The position numbers were made by a program, and so were the translations under genes. Of a stretch of DNA of 64,000 bases, positions 18,164 to 27,475 are shown one piece after another. The stretch covers positions 434,001-498,000 of the forward strand of contig NZ_JADGMI010000004.1 of the NCBI RefSeq assembly GCF_015234305.1, written 5' to 3'. Each line of letters begins with the position of its first letter. Positions within the stretch are counted from its first letter, which is position 1. The DNA comes from Superficieibacter sp. 1612_C1. Lineage in GTDB: Bacteria; Pseudomonadota; Gammaproteobacteria; Enterobacterales; Enterobacteriaceae. Below the pieces are notes generated by a model. The model searched no databases, was not told the origin of the DNA, and was given only the letters and a program-made list of their open reading frames with translations.

Positions 18164-18828
18164 GACTGTACCTCCAATATTATAACGCTATGGATACCGA
18201 TAGCCTGCTAACCGGGCAGCGTTACAATGTATGGCGGCCAAGTGTTTGGGGATCTACTGAACGATGGGCTATTGCTTTGCGAAACAGGCGCCAGGTGACC
18301 ATCACCACCTAACTTAATATTAACTAGGTAATATTTTCGCGTCAAATTTACATTCACTTTTCTCTTCGACCTATGAGTATCTGACATTTCACTTTCACAC
18401 CTAAGCCATTTACATTTGAGAAGTTAATCGGCTCTGACGTGATTCAGACTCTCCCCGCGCCAAACGCATTTACACTTTATCTGACGGAAGTACTCACCGA
18501 GACCGAAATCGGCCTTGGGACCTGTCTGCAATGTGCCAAAGGCGGAAGACTGTAACTTTGAGATAAGTTTGAAAAATCAGAGTGATTGTCTTAAGTTTCT
18601 ATTATTACAAGGCTTGGTTACAAGCTCAAGATAATTGATCATTGCATGTCAATATTTAACTATAAATATAGAGGGGAGTTATGAGGTTCTTTATAAAAGA
18701 AAATTAAGCCATGATATAGCCGAAACCCAATCTCATTAGCTCAATTAATACTTTTCGAAATAAGGTCTGTTAGAATTAAATAAATGGCAAGGGGATCAGT
18801 TACTTGCCATTTATTAATTTAAGGGCGA
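18164..18828. other. Gene-free stretch with a possible coding remnant
   Basis: 665 bases without a credible gene. From 18385 to 18555 on the + strand a frame stays open for 56 codons and ends in a tail containing GLGTCLQCAKGGRL and TAA, with a richer GC content than its surroundings. It has no start and an in-frame TGA just upstream. A paired Cys-x2-Cys near a C-terminus occurs in some transposases, so this may be a transposase relic, but I cannot name a family. Confidence 0.3.
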
Positions 18829-21527
<2,699 letters not shown>

Positions 21528-21716
21528 TCATTCAGCTCTATATCCTAATCTCTCTAACTCTTTCCTTCCCAGGGTTTTAAGCCAGTTCCCCAGACTCATC
21601 CCTTCCGCCTTCGCCGCCGCTTCAAACTGAGCTTTTAGTTCTGGTGTTATGCGAATCTGAAAAGTCGGAGCTTTTCCGGATTTGGACTGGTTTGGATCAC
21701 GTTTAGCGGTTGACAT
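21528..21716 (-). CDS. Small ribbon-helix-helix (Arc/HicB-like) protein, copy 1
   Basis: A 62-residue protein starting MSTAKRDPN; the longer upstream frame runs through the operator region and lacks a ribosome-binding site, while 21716 is preceded by a TAGGT-type site. FQIRITPELKAQFEAAAKAEG is a typical RHH strand-helix, and MSLGNWLKTLGRKELERLG completes the fold. Such proteins are DNA-binding antitoxins or repressors. It is divergent from the SymE-like gene at 21853, and a GTACGTAC palindrome lies between them. A paralogue sits in the same arrangement at 23448. Confidence 0.8.
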   Translation of the reverse strand: MSTAKRDPNQSKSGKAPTFQIRITPELKAQFEAAAKAEGMSLGNWLKTLGRKELERLGYRAE

Positions 21717-21749
21717 ACACGTACCTACAAGCGGAAGATAACTCCATTC

Positions 21750-21761
21750 AGGTACGTACCT
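21750..21761. promoter_or_regulatory. Palindromic operator-like site, copy 1
   Basis: AGGTACGTACCT is a perfect 12-base palindrome between the divergent RHH and SymE-like genes. The same GTACGTAC core recurs at the second module (23675), and a partial ACGTACCT lies at 21718. It is the likely binding site of the RHH protein. Confidence 0.65.
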
Positions 21762-21822
21762 TAACATATGGCGACCTGACTTATAAACGCCCTCATCCAG
21801 TATTCGCAGTACCGGACGAGAG

Positions 21823-22046
21823 CTAACCTCACCAACTATCAAGGAGTTGATTATGGCTGCCCCGCATTCTACCTCAGACGTCCCCGCAACCAAACCCGAG
21901 CGCACGTTTATTGTGGGCTATCGTCCAAAATGTCTTGATACCAGCACGCCGAGCATCACGTTGTCCGGCAAATGGCTGCGCGAGGCGGGCTTTGAGACCG
22001 GCAACCACTATACGCTGAAGGTGATGCCCGGCTGCCTCGTGCTGGT
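21823..22046 (+). repeat. 224-base direct repeat, copy 1
   Basis: The segment beginning CTAACCTCACCAACTATC and running through the first two thirds of the SymE-like gene recurs at 23742-23965 with about 13 mismatches counted by eye. The leader is nearly unchanged, indicating recent duplication or gene conversion. The copies are 1,919 bases apart and enclose rhuM. Confidence 0.9.
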
Positions 22047-22140
22047 CGGTTTGACGGACAGAGAAGAAACGCTCACTAAGGAACTGGCGAAGACTAAGCA
22101 TACGCTGGAGGAGATGAAAGGGATGCTGCAAGGCGCTTAA
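21853..22140 (+). CDS. SymE-family toxin-like protein, copy 1
   Basis: A 95-residue protein of the SymE/AbrB-fold family. Core: RTFIVGYRPKCLDTSTPSITLSGKWLREAGFETGNHYTLKVMPGCLVL, matching the SymE beta-sheet core, then a helical tail. E. coli SymE is an SOS-induced toxin that condenses the nucleoid and is held down by antisense RNA SymR. ATG 21853 follows AAGGAGTTGATT, which decides the start. No LexA box is visible upstream, so control probably rests with the divergent RHH protein, with an antisense RNA possible but unseen. Confidence 0.8.
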   Translation: MAAPHSTSDVPATKPERTFIVGYRPKCLDTSTPSITLSGKWLREAGFETGNHYTLKVMPGCLVLVGLTDREETLTKELAKTKHTLEEMKGMLQGA

Positions 22141-22149
22141 GTTTTACTC

Positions 22150-22179
22150 AGGCCGGAGGCATCCTTGCCAGACCGGCCT
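22150..22179 (+). terminator. Possible terminator after SymE-like copy 1
   Basis: AGGCCGG and CCGGCCT form perfect seven-base arms with a 16-base loop ten bases after the stop. The T tract is short, so strength is uncertain. Confidence 0.4.
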
Positions 22180-22366
22180 TACCGGAACGGATGAGACGGT
22201 TATCATCAGCCGCCCTTCCTGCATCGGAAAAGTGGAAAGCCGAACACGTCAACATGGCAGTGATAAATTACTGCATCGTCACCCAGTCAGATGCCTGAGC
22301 TTAACCCTCAATCTCTGGCATAATAAGCAAACTACAGCGTCGTGAGTAAGTTGAAATGGAGGCGGC

Positions 22367-23404
22367 ATGTCAGATAAACACTTATCCCAGTCCCCCGCAG
22401 GTGAATTCATTATGTTTGCCAGTGATGACGGCGAAGTGCGCGTTGAATGTCGCTTTGAGCAAGAGACGCTGTGGCTATCTCAGGCAACCATTGCCAGCCT
22501 GTATCAGATCACCCCCCAGGCCGTGACGCAACACATTAAAGCGATCTACGATGAAGGCGAACTTGAACAAAACGCAACCTGTAAGTCTTACTTACAGGTT
22601 CAAATGGAAGGCCATCGTCAGGTAAGCCGCAACAGGCTTCATTACAGCCTGCCCGTTATACTCGCCGTTGGCTATCGCGTCCGCTCCCAACGAGGCACTC
22701 AGTTCCGTCAGTGGGCAACCCAGACGCTCCAGGAATACCTGATCAAAGGGTTTGTGATGGACGATGAGCGGCTAAAAAATCCGCCTGTCGGCTCATCTGC
22801 CGTGCCTGACTATTTCGACGAGATGCTTGAACGCATCCGCGATATTCGTGCCAGTGAGCGCCGGGTTTATCTCAGAGTAAGAGAAATCTTTGCATTAGCC
22901 GCCGACTATCAACCCTCACTAAAAGAAACCACACAGTTTTTTCAAACCATCCAGAACAAGCTGCATTTCGCCTGTACCGGTCATACCGCTGCGGAACTCA
23001 TCCACAAACGTGCTGATGCCAGCAAACCACATATGGGCTTAACCAGCTATAAGGGCGAAGAGGTACGGAAGTGTGATGTGACGGTGGCAAAAAATTACCT
23101 TAACCGGGATGAAGTTAGCGAGCTTAACCGCGTGGTTAATATGTGGCTGGATTTTGCCGAAGATCAGGCTCGTCGTCGTCAGCAGGTCTTTCTGCATGAC
23201 TGGCAGGTTAAGTTGGATCAGTTCCTGCAATTCAACGACCGAGAGGTTCTGCAAGGCGCGGGGACCGTCAGTAAGAAAATGGCAGATGAAAAAGCGCAGG
23301 CGCAATATGTTAATTTTGCCGAACAACAGCGGCGCTTAAAAGAAGCTGAAGGTGAGAAAGATATTGCCGCTTTGCTACAGTGGGACAAAGAAAAGAAAAG
23401 CTAA
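22367..23404 (+). CDS. rhuM: RhuM family protein
   Basis: A 345-residue protein of the virulence RhuM family, named from Salmonella pathogenicity island SPI-3, itself inserted at selC. The conserved N-terminal block is clear: LWLSQATIASLYQITPQAVTQHIKAIY, EGELEQNATCKSYLQVQ and SLPVILAVGYRVRSQRGTQFRQWATQTLQEYLIKGFVMDDERLK when read in pieces. The biochemical role is unknown; a KilA-N/Bro-like DNA-binding or mobile-element function has been suggested for such domains. ATG 22367 follows GGAGGCGGC. It lies between two copies of an RHH/SymE module. Confidence 0.88.
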   Translation: MSDKHLSQSPAGEFIMFASDDGEVRVECRFEQETLWLSQATIASLYQITPQAVTQHIKAIYDEGELEQNATCKSYLQVQMEGHRQVSRNRLHYSLPVILAVGYRVRSQRGTQFRQWATQTLQEYLIKGFVMDDERLKNPPVGSSAVPDYFDEMLERIRDIRASERRVYLRVREIFALAADYQPSLKETTQFFQTIQNKLHFACTGHTAAELIHKRADASKPHMGLTSYKGEEVRKCDVTVAKNYLNRDEVSELNRVVNMWLDFAEDQARRRQQVFLHDWQVKLDQFLQFNDREVLQGAGTVSKKMADEKAQAQYVNFAEQQRRLKEAEGEKDIAALLQWDKEKKS

Positions 23405-23447
23405 CGCTGGCTACTGACGAATGCAAAAGCGGGTTAATGGCCGCAAG

Positions 23448-23645
23448 CTATTCCTTTGGTTCCACGCCCTTCTTACGTAAAGCCTCACGGCCAGAGTTTT
23501 TAAGCCAGTTTCCCAGACTCACACCTTCCTCTGCCGCCGCCGCCTCAAACTGCGCCTTTAACTCTGGCGTTATACGAATTTGAAAGGTTGGAGATAAACC
23601 TCTTCCCTTTGGACTCTTATCTCGTCTGGTTTTTTCTGTTGACAT
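23448..23645 (-). CDS. Small ribbon-helix-helix (Arc/HicB-like) protein, copy 2
   Basis: A 65-residue paralogue of the protein at 21528. Residues about 18-55 (SPTFQIRITPELKAQFEAAA, then GVSLGNWLKNSGREAL) are nearly the same, while both termini differ. It is divergent from the second SymE-like gene and should repress the pair by binding the palindrome at 23675. Convergent with rhuM, 43 bases apart. Being more diverged than the SymE leaders, it may have its own specificity. Confidence 0.8.
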   Translation of the reverse strand: MSTEKTRRDKSPKGRGLSPTFQIRITPELKAQFEAAAAEEGVSLGNWLKNSGREALRKKGVEPKE

Positions 23646-23674
23646 GTACGTATGCGAAGTTTAGATTATGTGCA

Positions 23675-23690
23675 TTAAGTACGTACTTAA
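23675..23690. promoter_or_regulatory. Palindromic operator-like site, copy 2
   Basis: TTAAGTACGTACTTAA is a perfect 16-base palindrome sharing the GTACGTAC core of the site at 21750. A further TGTACGTA overlaps the RHH start codon at 23645-23652. This suits a dimer-of-dimers RHH operator. Confidence 0.7.
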
Positions 23691-23741
23691 TAGTACGCCA
23701 TCCAGACAACGCTCCGATGTGCGCCAACACAACCGGAGCGT

Positions 23742-23965
23742 CTAACCTCACCAACTATCAAGGAGTTGATTATGGCTACCCCGCATTCTACCTCAGACCT
23801 TACCGCAACCAAACCCGAGCGCACGTTTATTGTGGGCTATCGTCCAAAATGTCTTGATACCAGCACGCCGAGCATCACGCTGTCCGGCAAATGGCTGCGC
23901 GAGGCGGGCTTTGAAACCGGCAATCACTACATGCTTAAGGTGATGCACGGTTGTCTCGTGCTGGT
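23742..23965 (+). repeat. 224-base direct repeat, copy 2
   Basis: Second copy of the repeat at 21823, covering the leader and most of the SymE-like gene. The sequence diverges soon after the repeat, so the C-terminal tails of the two SymE-like proteins differ. Confidence 0.9.
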
Positions 23966-24077
23966 AGCTTTGTCGGATAAAGAAGAAAGCCTGACGAAAG
24001 AGCTGGGGCAGACCAAACAAACGCTGAACGATCTGAGAAAAATGCTTCTGCCCGCTGAAACCAGCCCGGTCAGCTAA
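23772..24077 (+). CDS. SymE-family toxin-like protein, copy 2
   Basis: A 101-residue paralogue of the 21853 protein with the same RTFIVGYRPKCLDTSTPSIT core and KWLREAGFETGNHY, but a changed tail (ESLTKELGQTKQTLNDLRKM...). ATG 23772 follows the identical AAGGAGTTGATT leader. Divergent from RHH copy 2. It is the last recognisable gene of the selC island; the next gene leftward, an alpha/beta hydrolase, looks like ordinary chromosome. Confidence 0.8.
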   Translation: MATPHSTSDLTATKPERTFIVGYRPKCLDTSTPSITLSGKWLREAGFETGNHYMLKVMHGCLVLVALSDKEESLTKELGQTKQTLNDLRKMLLPAETSPVS

Positions 24078-24177
24078 AACTACTTTTTTACATAACGCCA
24101 CCAGCGTAAAACGCAGTTGTTCGGTTTTACCGAACAACTGCTGATAGTTCCCGGCTAAATCGCCAGTTGAACACTCC

Positions 24178-25065
24178 CTACAGCCTCTCAATAAACCCCT
24201 TCAGCTCGCGGTTAAAACGTTCGCTTTCTTCCATAAACGGCGCATGACCGGAGTTGTCGAATATCGCTGACTGAATGCGCGGATTTACGTCCTTCGCCCG
24301 CGCCAGCGAGGTCTGCGGATTGACCAGCGCGTCATGCTTGCCGTAAATAAACAGTAAAGGCACACGGGCAGGCTTGAGTGATTTTTCAAGAGAAACGCTT
24401 ATCGACGGCACGGCGCGCTGCATCGGCCATGCGGCAAGAGCGGCGTTTGCCAGCAGCCGCCCGAATGTCTCATTGTCCGGCTGTTGATAGAAACAGAGCC
24501 GCAGGAAAGCGCGCTCACCATCAAGGTGGGTTTTTAAATCACTGGCGGTCATGTCGCGGTAAACCTCCGGATGCGCCGTTATTTGCTCAGGAACAAGTTC
24601 CACCACGCCGTCGACGTAGACCGCGCCGCTGATGCGGGCATCGCCATAAGCTTCCAGATAGCGCGTGATCACCACGCCTCCCAGTGACCAGCCAACCAAT
24701 AACGGCTTATCAGCATGACTACCCTCAATGACCGCCGCCAGGTCATCGCCCCAGCGCTTGCCGTCGCGGTAAGCGCTATCCTGCTGCGGCTTACCTGAGA
24801 GTCCGTGACCACGCAGATCAAAAGTAATCAGCCGGTAGCGTTGCAGTTGTACGTCTTCGGTCTGTTTTTCCCAGTTCAGGTGACTGCCCAGCAGACCATG
24901 AATAAAAATAACCGGCCTGCCGTTCGGGTTGCCGCTCTCCTGGACGGCCAGCGTGACGCCGTCAGGCGCGGTAACCGTATAGTTTTTTACCTGCGCAAAC
25001 AGGGCCGCAGAAAACAGCAGCAGGAACAGCGGAACGACCGTACGACGGAAAATAAATACCAACAT
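24178..25065 (-). CDS. Exported alpha/beta hydrolase
   Basis: A 295-residue alpha/beta hydrolase with an N-terminal signal peptide (about residues 1-25, FRRTVVPLFLLLFSAALFAQ), so likely periplasmic. Catalytic features: oxyanion loop FIHGLLGSHLNW, nucleophile elbow GWSLGG (Ser about 133), the acid in FIYGKHDALV and His in NSGHAPFMEE. ATG 25065 follows GAGGAGCTTTTT, which decides the start against the longer frame. The substrate is unknown. Divergent from a MerR-family gene with a palindrome between them, so probably controlled by it. Confidence 0.85.
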   Translation of the reverse strand: MLVFIFRRTVVPLFLLLFSAALFAQVKNYTVTAPDGVTLAVQESGNPNGRPVIFIHGLLGSHLNWEKQTEDVQLQRYRLITFDLRGHGLSGKPQQDSAYRDGKRWGDDLAAVIEGSHADKPLLVGWSLGGVVITRYLEAYGDARISGAVYVDGVVELVPEQITAHPEVYRDMTASDLKTHLDGERAFLRLCFYQQPDNETFGRLLANAALAAWPMQRAVPSISVSLEKSLKPARVPLLFIYGKHDALVNPQTSLARAKDVNPRIQSAIFDNSGHAPFMEESERFNRELKGFIERL

Positions 25066-25106
25066 AAAAAGCTCCTCTGGTGAGTGATCCCGCGCTATGC
25101 TGAACC

Positions 25107-25122
25107 CTGACATTAATGTCAG
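25107..25122. promoter_or_regulatory. MerR-type operator palindrome
   Basis: CTGACATTAATGTCAG is a perfect 16-base palindrome in the gap between the hydrolase and merR-like genes, adjacent to a leftward TTGACT -35-like hexamer. MerR proteins bind such dyads in overlong promoter spacers; the hydrolase is the likely target. Confidence 0.65.
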
Positions 25123-25150
25123 AGTCAAGCGACATTCACAGAGGCAGGTC

Positions 25151-25507
25151 ATGCAGTTAACCATTGGCGAGCTGGCAACAAAGACGGGCGTCAGCGTGCG
25201 TTCGATTCGGCATTACGATAGTCACGGTCTGCTGACATCGACCCGCGCCTGTAACGGCTACCGTTATTTTCCGCAGGAGGCCATTGCGCAGGTGCGGCAG
25301 ATCCAGCGGCTGATTGGCACCGGGTTCAGCATCGCGGAAATCCGCAGTTTTCCTGACTGTATGCGGCTGATTGAAGGCGCGGCGTTTTGCCCGGAAACCC
25401 AGGCTATTCAGCATAAACGGCTGGCGGAGATCGAACGGCAGATTAGTGACCTGGAATGTCGGCGGGCGCGATTAATGGAAACGTTGCAACAGGGCAAAAA
25501 CGACTAA
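25151..25507 (+). CDS. MerR-family transcriptional regulator
   Basis: A 118-residue regulator. The N-terminal winged HTH is classical: TIGELATKTGVSVRSIRHYDSHGLL followed by NGYRYFP; a coiled-coil dimerisation helix fills the C-terminal third (KRLAEIERQISDLECRRARLMETL). No long effector domain; Cys residues (about 77 and 85) could sense a ligand but do not match metal-sensor patterns I know. ATG 25151 follows GAGGCAGGTC. Confidence 0.88.
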   Translation: MQLTIGELATKTGVSVRSIRHYDSHGLLTSTRACNGYRYFPQEAIAQVRQIQRLIGTGFSIAEIRSFPDCMRLIEGAAFCPETQAIQHKRLAEIERQISDLECRRARLMETLQQGKND

Positions 25508-25548
25508 CCGGCGATGGCCTCTCCGGTTGAATTTTCAGGTTCTGGCGT

Positions 25549-26529
25549 TTAGATGGGTTCGTCTCTCGCCTGCCCCCTTTCCCGCCGAAACCGCGCAGGT
25601 GTACACCCCGCCCACTTCTGAAACGCCTTACTGAATGACGCCTCAGAACGGTAGCCCGCCAGTTCTGCGATGCTGGCGAGACGGCTGCCGGAGATCAACA
25701 GACGGCGGGCCGCCTGACGCATCCGCCAGTCCGTGACGTAGGTCAGCGGCGGCATTCCCATCACGGTGCGAAAATGCTCAGCAAAGCGCGAGCGCGATTG
25801 CCCTGCGGTGGCGGCCATGGCGTCAAGGGACCAGTGGGCTTCCGGACGCTGATGCACTTCCTGAAGAACGCTGGCGATATAGCGGTCGGCCAGCCCCCGC
25901 AGCAGTCCTGGCGCGCCGGATCGGGCATCGGTCGCCAGCCATGCGCGCAACGCATAGACAAACAGAATATCGGTCAGATGGGCAGATACCGTTCCCCTGC
26001 CCCTGTGGTCGCTGCTGATTTCACGGTCAAGCAGGGAGACAATTTGTGCAAGGGCGTGTTGTTCAGGGCCGGCATTGTTCTGGCGCAGCAGCAGCACCTT
26101 CGGCAGGCCGGATAACAGCGGCGTATAGCTGCGATCGCCGAAGTGAAACACGCCGGAAATGATGACCGTTCCGGCGGCATCGCTCTCCTGACCATAATGA
26201 AAGGCGCACGTCTCAAAATGATGACCGGGCTGCCACGGCGGCACGCCAATAGTGTTCAGGACGTCGCTGAACGGCACGCGGCGAGCGTGTTCGTGATGCA
26301 GCAGTTCGTGGGCATCGCCGCCGGGCAGAATGGCGATATCACCCTGCGCCATGCGATACGTTTCCCCGACCGTCCCGCCGGAAATGACGGCCTGTCCGGA
26401 AATCACGATATGAAAAGGCACGCCCGCCAGCGGATCTTTGCTGAAGCCCCATCCGGCGGCAAGCGCCATGCGGCAAAAGACCGAACTTCTCAGGTGCAGG
26501 TTGCCGAGTACATCCTCGATAACGTCCAT
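25549..26529 (-). CDS. AraC-family regulator with cupin sensor
   Basis: A 326-residue regulator: N-terminal cupin-like AraC_binding_6 domain (about 10-190, with ISGQAVISGG and GDIAILPGGDAHEL) and two HTH motifs at the C-terminus (WSLDAMAATAGQSRSRFAEHFR and LASIAELAGYRSEASFSKAFQKW). This architecture often controls a divergent dehydrogenase; here the SDR at 26649 is divergent and is the probable target. The ligand is unknown. Confidence 0.88.
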   Translation of the reverse strand: MDVIEDVLGNLHLRSSVFCRMALAAGWGFSKDPLAGVPFHIVISGQAVISGGTVGETYRMAQGDIAILPGGDAHELLHHEHARRVPFSDVLNTIGVPPWQPGHHFETCAFHYGQESDAAGTVIISGVFHFGDRSYTPLLSGLPKVLLLRQNNAGPEQHALAQIVSLLDREISSDHRGRGTVSAHLTDILFVYALRAWLATDARSGAPGLLRGLADRYIASVLQEVHQRPEAHWSLDAMAATAGQSRSRFAEHFRTVMGMPPLTYVTDWRMRQAARRLLISGSRLASIAELAGYRSEASFSKAFQKWAGCTPARFRRERGQARDEPI

Positions 26530-26648
26530 CGGGTTGGGACTATTGGTGTGATTTTAGGGATGGTTGAATATAGATCATCCCGGCTGTCTTCACCATACTT
26601 CTTCCACGGCCCGCTCCGGGCGCAACGCAACTCCTGATGAGGTTAGCC

Positions 26649-27431
26649 ATGAATCTGAAGAACAATACGATTTTAATTACCGGCGGCGGCTCCGGCATCG
26701 GGCGCGGTCTGGCAGAAAGACTGCATGCTTCAGGGAATAAGGTGATTATTGCCGGGCGCAGGAAAGCGGCGCTGGATGAGGTGGTAGCATTGAATCCCGG
26801 CATGGCCGCAGTGACGCTGGATCAACGCGATCCGCAGGCGATCGTGGAATGTGCCCAACAGACAATCCGCGATTATCCGGCGCTGAATATGATCATCAAT
26901 AATGCCGGGGTTCAGCGCGTGGAAAATCTGCATCTTGGTCAGGTAGAGCGGGCGGAGGAGCAGGTTACCAGTAATTTTCTTGGCCCCGTCAGGCTTATTG
27001 CGGCGTTTATGCCGCATCTGCTGGCGCAGCCTTCTGCGACCATTATCAACGTCACCTCGGCGTTAGGGTTTGTGCCGCAGGCGATGATACCGACCTATTC
27101 AGCGACCAAAGCGGCGCTGCATGCTTATACCCTTTCGCTGCGCTATCAGTTGCAGGATACGCCTGTCAGGGTGCTGGAGATTATTCCGCCGTGGGTCCAA
27201 ACCGCGCTTCAGGGGGAGCGGGGTTTTGATGAACGGGCGATGCCGCTGGAGGACTATCTCGATCAAACGATGGCTCTGCTGGCGCAGCCGCCGGAGAGTG
27301 GGGAAATCGTGGTGGACGCGGCTAAAGGACTGCGTTTTGCGGAACAGGCGCAGAAGTTTACGGCTGTGTTTACCGCGCTGAATGACGGGCGAGCGGAGGA
27401 ATTTGGTAACCCGCCGCGTCGGCCGGATTAA
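26649..27431 (+). CDS. Short-chain dehydrogenase/reductase (DltE-like)
   Basis: A 260-residue Rossmann-fold oxidoreductase. The cofactor loop TGGGSGIGRG, the NNAG motif (INNAGVQRV), the catalytic Ser (NVTSALG) and YSATK tetrad are all present. It belongs to the group called DltE-like in COG terms, though no D-alanylation genes are near, so that name is only a similarity label. ATG 26649 follows GAGGTTAGCC and is preferred over an in-frame ATG at 26637. Confidence 0.88.
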   Translation: MNLKNNTILITGGGSGIGRGLAERLHASGNKVIIAGRRKAALDEVVALNPGMAAVTLDQRDPQAIVECAQQTIRDYPALNMIINNAGVQRVENLHLGQVERAEEQVTSNFLGPVRLIAAFMPHLLAQPSATIINVTSALGFVPQAMIPTYSATKAALHAYTLSLRYQLQDTPVRVLEIIPPWVQTALQGERGFDERAMPLEDYLDQTMALLAQPPESGEIVVDAAKGLRFAEQAQKFTAVFTALNDGRAEEFGNPPRRPD

Positions 27432-27443
27432 GGCAATTCGCAG

Positions 27444-27468
27444 GGCGGGTGCTGTCGCTCCCGCCTTT
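27444..27468 (+). terminator. Terminator after the SDR gene
   Basis: GGCGGG and CCCGCC arms flank a ten-base loop and are followed by TTT, 13 bases after the stop, between two convergent genes. Confidence 0.55.
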
Positions 27469-27475
27469 CACCTCG

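Noticed and set aside
21780-21852. LexA box upstream of the SymE-like gene
   Set aside because: No CTGT-N8-ACAG pattern is present on either copy, although E. coli symE is SOS controlled.
21717-21905. N-terminal extension of RHH copy 1
   Set aside because: The extension crosses the operator and the SymE-like start; the short frame has the family N-terminus and its own ribosome-binding site.
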